Positions 42,976-55,363 of a stretch of 64,000 nucleotides of DNA are shown here, piece by piece. Every line of letters begins with the position of its first letter. The stretch's first letter is position 1. The position numbers and the translations under genes are program-made. Under the pieces are notes generated by a model. It did not search any database, was not told the origin of the DNA, and worked only from the letters and a program-made list of their open reading frames with translations. Origin of the DNA: Carposina sasakii (Eukaryota > Arthropoda > Insecta > Lepidoptera > Carposinidae); NCBI GenBank assembly GCA_014607495.2, contig CP053163.1, forward strand, positions 2,584,716 to 2,648,715, read 5' to 3'.

Positions 42976-43496
42976 TATTTTCGTCCAAGGTAGCTAGGAG
43001 CAGATATTAAGAGGAGTTGTGATAAACATCAGTGTAGTCATGAGTTTGCCGCAAAAGTACACAAAACCTTGCAAAGTGCAGGTGCAGGTGTTAAGTGTAG
43101 GTCTGAAGTGTAGGTAGAATATGCAAATGGGTACGCTGTTAAGTGCATGTATGAAGTCAAGTAAGTCGCTCTTTTGCTGTTGAATAGCGCATCCCTTATA
43201 CAGTGCATATAACCGTTTTACTTTGCGACTGCATTTAACATTTTGTAAACCATTGCAAACCACTGGTTTATACGTCTCCCGCCATACTCATCTCAGTTCA
43301 CGGTAGTGACCCGCCAAGACGAGTCATAAATGAAGCGCAGGGGCACTCACTGCATACCATTTCTCGAAGCGTTTAGAAGTACGAGTATTTTTGAATCTCT
43401 CTTACTACAGGGATATGTTTGAACAAAGTAAGAAATTCTAACTAAGAATACCTCCTTACCGTGTCTACCTCCACGTATATTTTCGTCCAAGGTAGC
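42976..43496. repeat. Segment bounded by 19-bp direct repeats
   Basis: TATTTTCGTCCAAGGTAGC occurs identically at 42976-42994 and 43478-43496. Between them are loosely repeated AAGTGYAGGT motifs (43070-43160). It may be an insertion with a long target duplication or a diverged tandem. Confidence 0.5.
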
Positions 43497-43689
43497 GACA
43501 GTGGCCACCCACCACGATCGGAGCGTGAAACTGGCCGAGGATTAGTGGCATCCGATTATATGCAAGTTGCATTTGCATTTCATCTTTGTTGTGTCGCTTG
43601 CTTAACTCTTTTGTCAGTACCTATTGTTGGTATGGTTAAACTACAGAATATGGTTATAGGTTAAGTTGTATATTGGTACAACCAATACC

Positions 43690-43820
43690 AATTCGGTAGT
43701 AGTCCTGTGCTTATGCGGGGATTCAGTGGAATAAATCAGCTGTATCTCCTTCCGTGCATGTCGTAAGAGTCGACTAAGAAATTAGGGCGATGAGCTAACA
43801 ATTATAACTGATCATTACAA
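43690..43820 (+). repeat. CTCCTTCCGTGCATGTCG repeat
   Basis: AGTCCTGTGCTTATGCGGGG, then CTGTATCTCCTTCCGTGCAT and AAGAGTCGACTAAG; the best-preserved copy in the window. Confidence 0.65.
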
Positions 43821-44716
43821 CTGGCCCCCCATGCTACTCGTACTATAAAAAATGGTATCATATACTACCTTTACATTTCAGAATAGTGTACTTAAACTAC
43901 AGTGTAGGTCAACAAAGTGTAGTTCAGGTAAAATATTCAGGTAAATAATAAGTAAACAATAAAGATTCAGTCACAGAGCCAATATGAAAGAGCAAAAAGA
44001 TCAATAATGAACCTCTATATTTCGCTCTCTTTCATAAAGCTAAAGTTTAAAATATACATTAAAAAAATAACGTAGTAATTATAGTTAATACAGTTTAACA
44101 TAAATATGTTATTTTTCAATAAAATCACTTTAACATCACCACAAACCCCACCCCAGTAATTGTACAAATTAACGTGAATTATCAAAAATAATACTTGTTT
44201 TACATACTTTAGGCGTAATGTAGTTTTAATGATCAAAATGTTTCGTTCATACCCTTGGGGATTTCCTTATTCTCTTCACTCATGCAGGTAACGTTTTGGT
44301 AATTATCTAACCTTTATTGTTACAGGATTTAGGTTTAGATTCCTTTTTATAACGTGAATGTTATATGTTTTAGTTAATATTTGAATTGAAGTAATATTCA
44401 AGTGTATCAAAATGGCGACCTTTTCACAATTTACTATTGTCTTGTATTTTGAGTGATGTTAACAAATGTGCTTAGATTATCGCATGTCGTTTGTTTGAAT
44501 AAATTACCGTGCCGTTGATAGAATAATATTAGATTTAATAAATAAAAAAGTAATAAGCCTAGTTATTTACTAGTTTTAGCTCTTTAAAATAGTTTGTTCT
44601 TTATTGCCATTTAGTAGTAGGTATAGGCATACTTATGTGTACCTAAACTACATAAGCTACAAAACCGACAAGTTTTTATCAAAATCAACTTTTTGCGTGA
44701 AACCATAACATTTGAT
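43821..44716. other. Non-coding, no feature recognised
   Basis: AT-rich with no gene. A weak repeat fragment lies near 44680. Confidence 0.35.
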
Positions 44717-44785
44717 TTTTTTTTTTTTTTTTCACACACTTCACAACACATTAACCTAGTCCCACATTAAGATCCCTAATTTAAT
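44717..44785 (-). repeat. Retroelement 3' end with poly(T) (minus-strand poly A)
   Basis: A run of T (44717-44731) followed by CACACACTTCACAACACATT, then AGTCCCACATTAAGATCCCT, is the inverse of 35626-35685. The poly(A) tail marks the 3' end of a retroposed element. Confidence 0.6.
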
Positions 44786-45179
44786 ATTCATTCTAACAAA
44801 GTTTAATATTTATAGTATTTGTACAATAGGACAGAATAGGATTTCTATAAATCTCTTCTTATACCTACTTAGGCACAGAGTTTTGGATAGATGTTACTAA
44901 GAGTATGTACTACTCACCTAACAATGTCTTAAATAAAAATACGAGTAGTCGGCATCAGTGAAATTGGTACATATTTCAAATATATGTACCAATAACAAAA
45001 GTAAGTGTGATAAATATTTATTCTCCAAGTTGAATAGCTCTTTATTACAGCGAGTATCATAACAAATATTTCTCAATTTCTAGGCTATTCATTACACACA
45101 CGTGTATACAACTAGAGAACACCAATTTGACCACAATAAACAACAATGACATCTTTATCTGCAACATCTGGGTACAAAA

Positions 45180-45660
45180 TTAAAAAGCTAAATTAGCCAG
45201 CTATCGAGATCGCCCGATACGGCCGACACGCAATAAAACGCATAACAATTCCACCGCCCATTGTATCGGAAAAGAAAAAAAAAGCCGGTCACCTGTCGTG
45301 TCATTTGGTACCAATGAACGGGCCGCCAAAGAAAACATGAAATTAGAAAAAAAAATCGATTGCCGAAAAGTGATCCAAAGTTGACTTACGTCGTTTTGAC
45401 TGTTAACCGCCGATTTGTGCGATACGCGGTTAAGTAACCTGAGTTGATTGAATTAAGGTGTATTTCTGCGTGGGTTTATAATGGGTTGTCTTCGAGAATT
45501 TTTGAAGGGACAATTTTTTAGGTTGTCGTTTTGACTGACGAGAATTTACGATGTGAAACGTTTACTATGGGCGAAATAAAACTTGGGGCCGACTTCATTA
45601 GTAGGCCCTCGTCGACAATGGCAGCTCCGAACTGTATATAATAGGCCATAAATATGACTA
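45180..45660. promoter_or_regulatory. Repeat-free, CpG-containing block upstream of disco
   Basis: Holds GGTCACCTGTCG (E-box CACCTG), AATCGATTG, ACTTACGTCG and a balanced base composition unlike the flanks. Candidate enhancer, by inference only. Confidence 0.25.
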
Positions 45661-45834
45661 TTTTTGACAACACCTTCTGTTTTAGACGTGGTGATTTCGC
45701 AGGTAGTCTATGGTTTAGTTCTTATAATATACTTATAGGTAGAAAGAACAACCTCAAAGTTTCAAGGTATCTATGATCAGCGGTTTGGACTGGGCGTCGA
45801 TTCTCAGTTATCCAGGGTAAAGTACAAAGGTACC

Positions 45835-45955
45835 TACATCTCAACTATACCCTCAAAATTGGTCAGAGGTGGCACCATGTGGTTCTATCGGCCCTTGGTG
45901 CTCTGCCTACCCCGTGGGGGATGAAGGCGTGATTATATGTATGTATGTATGTAAT
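45835..45955 (+). repeat. SINE-like ATGT-tailed repeat (3' part only)
   Basis: Starts at CTCAACTATACCCTCAAAAT and ends in (ATGT)n; a 5'-truncated copy of the family at 7357. Confidence 0.75.
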
Positions 45956-45994
45956 ATTGGTTAAGTAAGCACTTCTTAAATTTTAGGATATTAT

Positions 45995-46126
45995 GGTCGA
46001 TTCTGACCTAAACGTAAATTTAGTCCTACCTGTCCTTTTCTCTCTCAGCCATTTATGTTAAGAACGTAGAGAGATAGACCTAACTAAGATTAGGTTTAGG
46101 TTTAAGTGTGACTGCCGGAATCGACC
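45995..46126. mobile_element. GTCGATTCTG MITE (copy 2)
   Basis: GGTCGATTCTG to CGGAATCGACC, foldback, ~132 bp. Confidence 0.7.
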
Positions 46127-46484
46127 CTATTATCTCTAAATAGATCTCCTAAACATTGAAACAATAGCTGACAAGTCTATCCTATCTAAAAGTGCTAAAA
46201 AGCTTTTAAAAATAATTGAACGTTTAATTAAACGGCGCGATACGTGCGATATTCAATTGACGCTTAATTTAGTTCAATTCAATTGTCGGCGTTATCTGGA
46301 CAATTAATTTAGATATTTTAGTTTTATCTTAAGTAAATTCGACATTTCGACGATAGTCGTATATACTTTGGTCCAAAAAACTGTATGTTTGTAAAAAAAA
46401 TGTCATTGTTTTTGTCTTTAAATAATGACATATTTATGCTAATTAAGGCCCTCTTGCGGCAAATGCTAAGTCTAGATTTAATTT

Positions 46485-46536
46485 AACTGAGAGTTAGCAC
46501 ATACCTAGGCAAGTAGGTATGTGCTAACTCTCAGTT
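46485..46536. repeat. Perfect 22-bp hairpin with 8-nt loop
   Basis: 46485-46506 (AACTGAGAGTTAGCAC...) is an exact inverted copy of 46515-46536, with loop AGGCAAGT. Flanking bases do not extend the stem. Either a small MITE remnant or an unusual small-RNA hairpin. Confidence 0.7.
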
Positions 46537-46624
46537 GTTATATTGACTTCTCGATGGCCCACTTGTAGTAAGGGCCACATAAAGTAAGTAAATGCATTGA
46601 TCTAGATTTTTTTATATCTATCTA

Positions 46625-46955
46625 TCTATACATATAATAAAAATGTAACGGATCGCTGTCTGTACATGGAAGATATATGAAATAAATATTATAGGAGACC
46701 TTTATCAACGCAATAGTACCCAAAACAATGATTTTTGGAATTTTTGTCTGTTTGTCGGTTTGTCTGTGCGTTTGTGCAAGCTAATCTCAGAAACGGCTGA
46801 AATCGATTTCGATGCAGTTTTCAGAAATATATTGTGACAGGTTCCACTTAACATATAGGCTACTTTTTATCCCGGGAAAATGTTTTAATCCCGGATAATT
46901 TCGCCATTTTGTTTTTTCTGTAGTCCACTCGGACGGAGTCGCGGGCGTCCACTAG
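46625..46955 (+). mobile_element. Helitron-like 330-bp element (copy 2)
   Basis: 331 bp, TCTATACATATAATAAAAATG to CGTCCACTAG, followed by T. No flanking duplication. Confidence 0.7.
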
Positions 46956-47114
46956 TACGAGTTTAATATAAATCACGAATTAGCATATAGGTCATCTTGC
47001 TTCTTCTAATATAAACAGAAATTAGAAAAAGACATCGTGGGTGATAGACGTCTTTGTCATTCAACATTTAAACTAGATTTATGTATTTGCTGATAGTGGT
47101 CCTATAGATAAGTA

Positions 47115-47275
47115 GGGCCGGCCCGCCCATACGGCGAACGGAGCAGTCGCTCCAGGCGCCAAATCCTAGAGGGCGCCTAAATGATAAAGATATAGGTATC
47201 TATATATTATTAGGAGCAAACAGGCGCCATAATTGGATCTCGCTCCATTCTAAAATTTACTTCGGGCCGGTGCTG
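47115..47275. mobile_element. GGGCCGGCCCG-ended MITE with 10-bp direct repeats
   Basis: 161 bp with short imperfect inverted ends (GGGCCGG / TTCGGGCCGGTGC), flanked by TAGATAAGTA at 47105-47114 and 47276-47285. Confidence 0.6.
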
Positions 47276-47285
47276 TAGATAAGTA

Positions 47286-48122
47286 TATCTATATTTTAGT
47301 ACATCAATACTACAGCTACCTAATGCCGTGTTGCTTTTTTGACAATCAAAAAGAGACGTCATATGTGCTACTCGATTTAAGTACTTCCTTAAATCCAGAT
47401 TTACTTAAGACTATAACCGCCAATTTCAATAACAGATCTCGAGAGATTTTTTGCGTATTTCCGATTAATGGAACATCCATTGTTTTCATACAAAATTTCA
47501 AATTAGGAATTAAAAATAATCCTAGATAGTTTATGATCTCTAGTATTGAAATTGGCATTGGTAAACCAACCACCTAAACTTTGTTACTTTGTCTTCGTAT
47601 CCGCTATACATTTTTACGTTATATTGAAGTACAAAGCTTCCATCTAAGAATTCCAGTCAAACCTCACTACAATTGCGTGAAGAGCAATTTAAAATAATTG
47701 ACTTTTAGAATCAGAAAACTGTATCTTACTTTATTGGATCCCGGTAGCCCTTATAACATACTTAAATACGTATCTAAAACTTTGCTAGCAACTTCAAATT
47801 TGTGTATTCTATTCCTAAGAAAACTAAGGTTAGTTTTGTTTAAGATACGTGCGATTTGTTGTTAGGTTTAGTACAATACCTAGGTTTCTAAGTGAAACTA
47901 ATACTAAGAAGTGCTTATTCGTTCACAGGCGCCATTACGGCTTTTCCTATTCTATTGAATGTTTATGACTGTAATAATTGAAAACTATTGTAGGTAGGTA
48001 CCTACCACACTGAATAGGAATGTAGGTAAGTAGGTACCCACTCTCCTTAACTTGCCGAAGTAAAAAATAAGGGTATTTTTACCAAACCACGTCTAAATAA
48101 ACAGACGCATTAAAAAATAAAT
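47286..48122. other. Non-coding; two opposed short frames not recognised
   Basis: Frames at 47323-47529 (+) and 47346-47573 (-) overlap. Neither has known motifs, and the minus one may come from an old transposon. Otherwise AT-rich. Confidence 0.3.
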
Positions 48123-48246
48123 CGTCGATTCCGGCAGTCACACTTGAACCTAAGGGTAAAATTAGTCCCACCTGTCCCTTTCTCTCTTTTAGCCACCTAG
48201 ACTTGATTAAGATTAAGTTAACGCTTAAAAGCGGTCAGAATCGACC
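48123..48246. mobile_element. GTCGATTCTG MITE (copy 3)
   Basis: CGTCGATTCCGGCAGTCACA to GGTCAGAATCGACC, foldback, ~124 bp. Confidence 0.7.
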
Positions 48247-48559
48247 ATAATGTGTCAAAAAATCTAAATCAAAAATCGTTTATTTGGACTATTAATCCAT
48301 CACTAGAAATTTAATTATTGCAATAATTTAATCGCCGCCTTTCACATTATGGTTAGTACCGTGTACGGTAGAAATTATAATTAATTCATCTCGTATAATT
48401 AGGTATTACTGAAGTTTGCTAAAACACTTTTCATTGTTGTCGGTATGTAACCGTTTTGATCCAGAATTCGAAATAATTTATCTGACTCTATCTATATTGC
48501 ATTGTAATTTTTCAATCAATTTAAGAGTATCCTAATATTTTGGAAATTATTTTTAACAT

Positions 48560-48835
48560 CACAATCATCATCATCATCAGCCTATTGCAGTCCACTGCTG
48601 GACGTAGGCCTCCCCCAGGGCACGCCGCAAGACTGCCATGAGGGGTATTTGCCCATAGTCACCACGCTGGGCAGACGGGTTGGTGACCGTAGTTTGTATT
48701 TTGGACTATGTTGTCAAACACGGGAGGCGCTGCTGCCCACCTCCTGGGAACGATACCCACGGGCAGACATGGGGTGGTACGAATTCTGCTCTGCCGGCAC
48801 CACGCGGCCCAAGTATCACTTTAGCCCTACATATA
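48560..48835 (-). mobile_element. RTE-like LINE 3' end with UTR
   Basis: ATCATCATCATCAGCCTATT, then GCAGTCCACTGCTGGACGTA: the inverted LINE tail and end of ORF. The stretch beyond it (GCTGCTGCCCACCTCCTGGG and ACCCACGGGCAGACATGGGG) is also familiar from moth repeats. Two overlapping plus frames here are by-products. Confidence 0.7.
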
Positions 48836-49404
48836 TATAATTTCCATCGACCAATTGCAGTACTGTCCCCTAACTCCTAACCGTTAAGGAGTTCTGTAGC
48901 TTGACCATCAGCACAGTAGCATCAGATGTTGATTAAAGTATACCTCACAAGCAACATCACAATAATTTTATCAAAATTGTAAAAGCACACAAATCTTTCA
49001 GATCGATTTAACTGAATATTATTTATTTTTAACATCAAAGTAAAACATATAGAAATGTGTGATCAAAATTATTGTATGATTGATTATAATATAATTTATA
49101 TGTAAATTGATGTAGGTACATAAATTAAATATAAGCTTTAAATTAATAACTCGTCCATATTTAAACATAAATAAACATTAAAATGTCATGATGTTTGATT
49201 TGCATCGGACTTATTGGCTGTTGACACGTAGGTTTTAAATTAAGATTTATTTTGTTTGATACCAAAATTAATTTTCACTGAATAATGTTGATTAATTTTG
49301 GGAATTTAATGATTTTCTTAGGAAGTAGATTCGATTCTTCTCGATTCGACTCTTAAGTAGAGACAGGCAGAGTTTTTTTACATTTATAGTAGGTATATTT
49401 AGGT
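48836..49404. other. Non-coding, no feature recognised
   Basis: Very AT-rich and without matches. Confidence 0.35.
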
Positions 49405-49545
49405 ACTAGCTGCTGCCCGCGGCTTTGTCCGCCTGGAAGGTGTTCTCCGTAGGTACCTAATCACAACTTTACCTGTAGGTATATGCAAAATTTCAAGAAG
49501 ATTAGTTGAGTAAGTAAGCGTCTAGAGGTAAAAAACAAACAAAAA
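49405..49545 (-). mobile_element. Fragment with CTAGCTGCTGCCCGCGG terminus, possibly Helitron
   Basis: ACTAGCTGCTGCCCGCGGCT is the inverse of a ...GCGGGCAGCAGCTAGT end, a common lepidopteran repeat terminus. The inner part (AAATTTCAAGAAGATTAGTT) also looks familiar. Only one copy in the window. Confidence 0.45.
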
Positions 49546-49715
49546 TACATGGGATTAGTTAGGACTATTGAATAGGTACCTAGTTAAGTATTGTAGAAAA
49601 AGGAAATGCGCTATTGAAGTAAAATTAAAGGGTGATATGTCATGTCCATATATGTTAGAAATTATAACGCCACATGAGTAACTGTTGAAAATTCTAAGAT
49701 AGAGCCTAGTAAGGC

Positions 49716-49981
49716 CATAGAGGAATAAGATGTAGACATAGAGTGCTAATGTCATACTAACTGTTTCGATGCACCATTAGACTTTTCGGTGCTTCAAAAT
49801 TCTAGTGCTTGACACTTAGATTACATTACTATACGTTATAATACATTAGTAATGTGGTACATACATTATACTAATAGAATCTAAGTGTCAAGGACTGGAA
49901 TTATGAGGCACCGAAAAGTCTAATGGTGCATCGAAACAGTTAGTATGACATTAGCACTCTATGACATCTTATTCCTCTATG
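49716..49981. mobile_element. CATAGAGGAATAAGAT MITE with 7-bp duplication (intact copy)
   Basis: 266 bp, almost fully foldback (arms ~110 bp), flanked by GTAAGGC at 49709-49715 and 49982-49988. Reference copy for 13768 and 53823. Confidence 0.85.
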
Positions 49982-49988
49982 GTAAGGC

Positions 49989-52900
49989 CACAAATAAACA
50001 TACCACTGTAGGGCCAATAGAATGTCGTGACAAAACCGCATAAATAAGCCCTTAGGGCATTCACAACACGCAGCCTTTATACAGAATTTGCAAGTGTGTG
50101 CGAAGATGTGATCGTTGCAATTAATATTATATATGAGACATGCTTAATTACCTATCTATCTTTAGATAGTTAGCTTAAATTGTTAATTAAAATCTCGTGT
50201 GTAATGTGTACCTGGAATGATCTAGGTATTTGCTTAATTATGGTGTTATATTTCTCACAGAAATATCTTTGATGAGTGAAGCTGGTTCTGACTATTCTGG
50301 TTGAAACTTCTCCATCATCGTGGGTCTTCCTCCGGTTTATTTGAGGATACATATGTAACGAAAGTTACAGCTTTATTTATTGGTGTAAGTAGGTAGCCAT
50401 AGAGGGCAGCACAGGTATATTTAAAAAATAAATGGCACGAGTTTAATCTTAAATAATCTTAGTAACGGTTTCAAACTAGCTTCGCTAAAATTACGAAGCT
50501 TTATTTGTCTTTGAGCATTGACCATGGTAGAATAGTTGAGCATTATAGTAATAATTTAAGCTAAGGCTGTAATACAAAATCCTTCAAATTGTCACAAACA
50601 TTTGTCACATCCAAGATCGAACCTGCTACCCAGACTCTTACAAAAAACCGGTCATTACATTGATAGCGTGCTGCCCTGTATGCTGTCACCACGCCACGGG
50701 TGGTAAGTAGCTAGGAACAAAGGACACCGACTGCATTAAATATCAATAAATAGATGACAAATGAATGTATGGAGAATGATATAGGCTGCATGAGTGCCCA
50801 GTGAAGAGACTTGTAGATATCTAGCTAGTCAATATTCATTCTTCCGTTACTAAGTGGCTAAAAGACGACGCATGACCGAAATACAGGACGAAAGTAAGTA
50901 TAATTCGGCCTATTTTCCTTGGAGCTAGCTGGTGGGGTAAAATGAGGTAGCTAAAACTGCAGTATTACGAAAGACATCCTACAGACACGTTTAGCATAAC
51001 GAGGCGGTATGTAAAAGGGGAGATGTTACTACTAAAGCAATTGAGTGAGAAATGTCACTGCTTCGTATTCTGGACAGTTATTTTTTAAATCCTCCAAAAT
51101 ACCATTTAAGTATATTGCACTGGAAATCGCATGTCGCAGGTAAAATACAGGTCCACATTTGTGGCCATAAACGAATTAATATGCCCATAACTCGGCCAGA
51201 TATTCGCAAAATGTCAGACAGCGTCGTAATTGTCATTCATAAGCGCATGCGGCCATGTCGACACGTCCGTGTAAGGCACAGGGCCGCATCCAGCCCTGCG
51301 GGGGACTACTTTTTTTACCCCTCCCTTTTTTGTAACATGGCAACGGCGACTTTGTTCTCCTGTCTCGCTCGTTAATGATTTTTACGAATTATTAATTGTG
51401 GGCTGATAAAAACCGATTGAAAGATGGTGATCGTTATACGATTTGTTCGAGGGCATGTGTCGGGTTGAGGCTCGGGATGACTATTTGTTATTTTTAATAG
51501 TGATTCTCTGTCGTTTGATGATGTTCTTATTGGAGGGAGGTTGTCGAATCATTAGAAATGTGTTTCATCGACGAGTTTGTGTTATTTATTTCATATGAAG
51601 TAATTCTAATTAATGTTTCAAAGTAGAGGTACAGTTGTAATCTAATAATTATGTGAAAAAAGTTTATTAAGAAAAATATTACAGTACCTATAGCCGTGTA
51701 AGTTCATTAATTAGTAATGGTGATATTTGTGTTATTAATCTGCCATATGTAGTAATAATGGCTGTACATAATGGCATTGCAGCACATTCATTATCTAAGC
51801 GATCATCGCAGAGGCGAAAAACTTCAGGAAGATCTGGAGCAAATAAAAACGCAAAGCTCATACCCCGAACTGAATCGCTGCCATCCCGCTTCCACCATCT
51901 ACCCTAGATGGCATAGCAACTTAAGTCATATGTAGACAGTGCTGTACAGTACCTAAAGTTTACATAAATGTAACATAATAATCACATCTTTTAATGAAAT
52001 AGACTCCCAAAATATAAAGATATCAGTTTTAATCAAACAACACTCATACCGCCAAACTTTACCACTCCCAAAAAATCCCAGTAACCCAAACTCAGTTATC
52101 CTCTGTTTTGTTTAATCGCGTAATAAGTGCTTTTAATATCCACCTCATGATGTATGGCCTCGCTCGGTCCCCGTAATGGTGGGGCGGGGCACCCTAAAGT
52201 CCAATGTATTTCGGTACGTCCCATCGTGGAAATAAATTAAATAAGCTGGTGTCTAATAATACCGGTGATGTGGAATTTTGATTAATGTCTGGAGACTGAA
52301 GAGTAAAGGGCTAAGTTGATTAGGTCCTGCCTGAGTGCGGACCTGTTCAGGGAAGTTGACAATGTTTTGGTTTATAAATATAGGTGTGTTGACATTTTGC
52401 AAAGTTGTTTACCGAGATGACCCATCATTCATTCCCGCCACCATAACTCCTGTAAGCCAGAATCAACTTAGGCGACCAGAAAATGTATTCGCGGGGACCT
52501 GACAAACCATTGGACTATCACTGCCATTACACTGACATAATCGGAATATGTATAGAACATTTTGTGGGTTGGTACTATTTGTACTTACAATAGATCATAG
52601 ATTAAAGTAAATAATCACAGAGAGGTCGCGGCGGCGGCAGGTGCGGTGCCTACGCAGATGGCGCCACAGGGCTGTATCGCACGAGGTGAGACCGTCCGTT
52701 ATCGCGCCATCATCTATAACACTGAATAGGGTACAGATCAACGTTGGACAGAGGATAATAGGGTTCTACACCAGAAAATTTAATAGTTCCATGTGTGATT
52801 TAAAATGCAGTTAATAAAGCTTTGTAACTGCTTTGGTACTACCTAATTAGAGTAATTTGTCATAAGCATTTTAATCCTAGGGTTCTTGTATTCTTTATTG

Positions 52901-53769
52901 TACACACAAACATAAGGGTTCTAGTAAAGTTTTAGGATAACGCATTTATTAGTGTCTGCATTTATTATGTAGGTACCTACGTACATCAAAATAAAGTAAT
53001 AAATCCAGTGCCTACCCTTTGTACTGCGGTGTGTAAAAAAATATTTGCATAATTTCAGAAACAAATTGTAAGCGCTCTTAAAAATGGCTACCATTTTTAA
53101 ATAAACGTCTCTACATCAGAATTAACCTACATAATCGAAGGACGATGGCCGCGGCGGGCAGGGCAAAACATCAACCATTTTAATTATGTTCGGGACACCA
53201 TTAACAATAAATCTGTTGTTCGTACATCGACTCACACATCTGCCCTCCCCATACTCCCACACAGAAGATAATCGATACTTATAATCGTGCGGTAGAATCG
53301 AGAGAATCGATCGATGGTCGCCATGTACCGATTTATTGCTTATATAATTACCTTTTAGCCATTCTCTGTCGTAAACTACTCTGTGACTAATTAACTAATT
53401 ACGGTTTGCAACTTCTGATGTCGGATTTTATTGGAGCGACTTTTGTTGTGATGAAAAGTCGAGATCTTCCAATACGGAAGGTAAATAACAAACAGCAACA
53501 TTGCCAAGATAAAAGTCCTATTCGAACGCATAAACCACCCAGGGATTATGTGACCCTTCATTAAAATTGTAAAAAAACCTATATTATATAATAAATAAAT
53601 AAAATAAAAAAATAAATTAATTTTCGTGTTCATGCGAACAAAATTTTTATACATATACACGGACACGGATGTCTAACCAAAATGGGATAGCCAAAACTGC
53701 GGGATCATAAAGGAGACCCTACAGCATCGTGGGGCCAGACGTCAATGACAAATTACTAGTCAGCTCTCA
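49989..53769. other. Upstream intergenic DNA without recognised genes or repeats
   Basis: Mostly unique. 51180-51480 is richer in CpG (CGCATGCGGCCATGTCGACA) and carries a 107-codon chance frame; 52620-52710 has a short GC-rich patch; 53140-53340 has ATCGAT-type sequences. Possible regulatory DNA, not shown. Confidence 0.3.
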
Positions 53770-53815
53770 ACGTAGTTAGTCGACTCTTACGACATGCACG
53801 GAACGAGATGTGGGT
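53770..53815 (-). repeat. Fragment of the CTCCTTCCGTGCATGTCG repeat
   Basis: AGTCGACTCTTACGACATGC then ACGGAACGAGATG, inverted. Confidence 0.55.
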
Positions 53816-53822
53816 ACTTAGC

Positions 53823-53960
53823 CATAGAGGAATAAGTAATGTAGTACAGTAAAGCAATTTAAGTGTCAAGGACTGGAATTGTGAGGCACCGAAAAGTCTA
53901 ATGGTGCATCGTGGCAGTTAGTATGACATTAGCACTCTATGATCATCTTATTCCTCTATG
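53823..53960. mobile_element. CATAGAGGAATAAG MITE with 7-bp duplication (left arm deleted)
   Basis: 138 bp. ACTTAGC flanks it at 53816-53822 and 53961-53967. The left arm beyond the first ~20 bp is lost; the right arm is intact. Confidence 0.8.
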
Positions 53961-54244
53961 ACTTAGCTGATTATTCTAATAAAGCCCCGTATCAGCATAA
54001 ATTTACCTTTATAAATGAAAATTATTTCAGTGGGTTAAGGACGAACCTTTTTACGCCCCGTAATGCTAGCGACTCGTTAGCAATATCTATGTGATTTGAC
54101 AGTTTGACGATAGCGTTACGGACTATCGAGAGGTTCGTGCTTGTCCCTCAGTTCTCTTCACTAAATCCTGGATACATGTCCACTGAAGTTCTGGGATATT
54201 AATTCTTTAAATTAATCCTAAATTAATTTGTGTGCTGTGTAATT

Positions 54245-54503
54245 ATTCTATGCTGCTCTGGAGGTGAAAAAAAAAGTATAATACCTACTACAGCTGCTGC
54301 TCTTCCTGGGCATACTGTACAAGTCAGTAGAGGGACAAGAGGGTCTTAGTGTTTTGTAGGCGATGGGCTGACCACCTGTCATTACTAACCGAACTTGTAC
54401 ATCTCAACTATACCCTCAAAATTGGTCAGAAGTGGCATCATGTGGTTCTATCGGCCCTTGATGCTCTGCCTACCCCGTAAGGGATAAAGGCGTGAATATG
54501 TGT
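54245..54503 (+). repeat. SINE-like ATGT-tailed repeat (near full length)
   Basis: Matches 7357-7615 throughout, starting TTCTATGCTGCTCTGG. Confidence 0.75.
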
Positions 54504-54639
54504 GCAACCAAGACGTGCTACCTTTATGTAGGCACTTGCAACAACCACATAGCCATCATTTTAATGCGTAACGTAGGCTAATATCTAATAATAATCTATT
54601 TTCATGGTTGGATAATATATAATAATAATCGTAGGCTAA

Positions 54640-54969
54640 TCTATATAATAAAAATGTAACGGATCGCTGTCTGTACATGGAAGATATATAAGAAAACATA
54701 TTATAGAAATACCTTTATCAACGCAATAGTACCTAAAACAATGATTTTTGGAATTTTTGTCTGTTTGTCGGTTTGTCGGTTTGTCTATGTGTTTGTGCAC
54801 GCTAATCTCAGAAACGGCTGAATCGATTTCGATGCAGTTTTAATTTGGAATATATTGTGACAGGTCCCACTTAACATATAGGCTACTTTTTATCCCGGGA
54901 AAATGTTTTTATCCCGGATAATTTCGATATTTTGTAGTCCACGCGGACGGAGTCGCAGGCGTCCACTAG
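54640..54969 (+). mobile_element. Helitron-like 330-bp element (copy 3)
   Basis: 330 bp, A|TCTATATAATAAAAATG to CGTCCACTAG|T, the A|T insertion context expected for Helitrons. Confidence 0.75.
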
Positions 54970-55033
54970 TATATAATAATAATCTATTTTCACGGCTGTA
55001 AACGTAGGCTAATACAAAAACGTAGCTAATTGT

Positions 55034-55363
55034 TGCCTTCTTTAACGAAGGGTACGTACTCTATACATCAAAAAGTAAGTTTATGCAAAAAAAATTTTTT
55101 TTTACTTGATCGAGCGAAATTTATAGTGTTCAGTGTTTATGCTAGTTTTTTCATAGAGAAATATTAATTATTTTTCGTGAAAAAATCTTGCTACGCGCGT
55201 CTCTGTGCATTTATGCAGAAAAGCGCAGTCTATTTACTCAACTTTGGACCCTAATATCTTGAAAACCAGACACTTCCCAGGTATGCTTCCATGGAGAAAA
55301 ATGATCGTGATGATGAGGAGATTCCGTAGTTTTCGGGAACGTCAACGACCAAAAATCATACTG
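55034..55363 (-). mobile_element. MITE, CAGGATGATTTTTGG family (copy 4, inverted)
   Basis: Inverse of 4817-5197; the CAGTATGATTTTTGG end (55363) is followed by TA, while the opposite end is truncated by ~20 bp. Confidence 0.75.

Noticed and set aside
47323..47573. Overlapping opposed ORFs
   Set aside because: Neither strand shows a recognisable domain; at most an old transposon trace.
51052..51375. 107-codon plus-strand ORF
   Set aside because: No domain or family resemblance; composition follows the local CpG-rich block.
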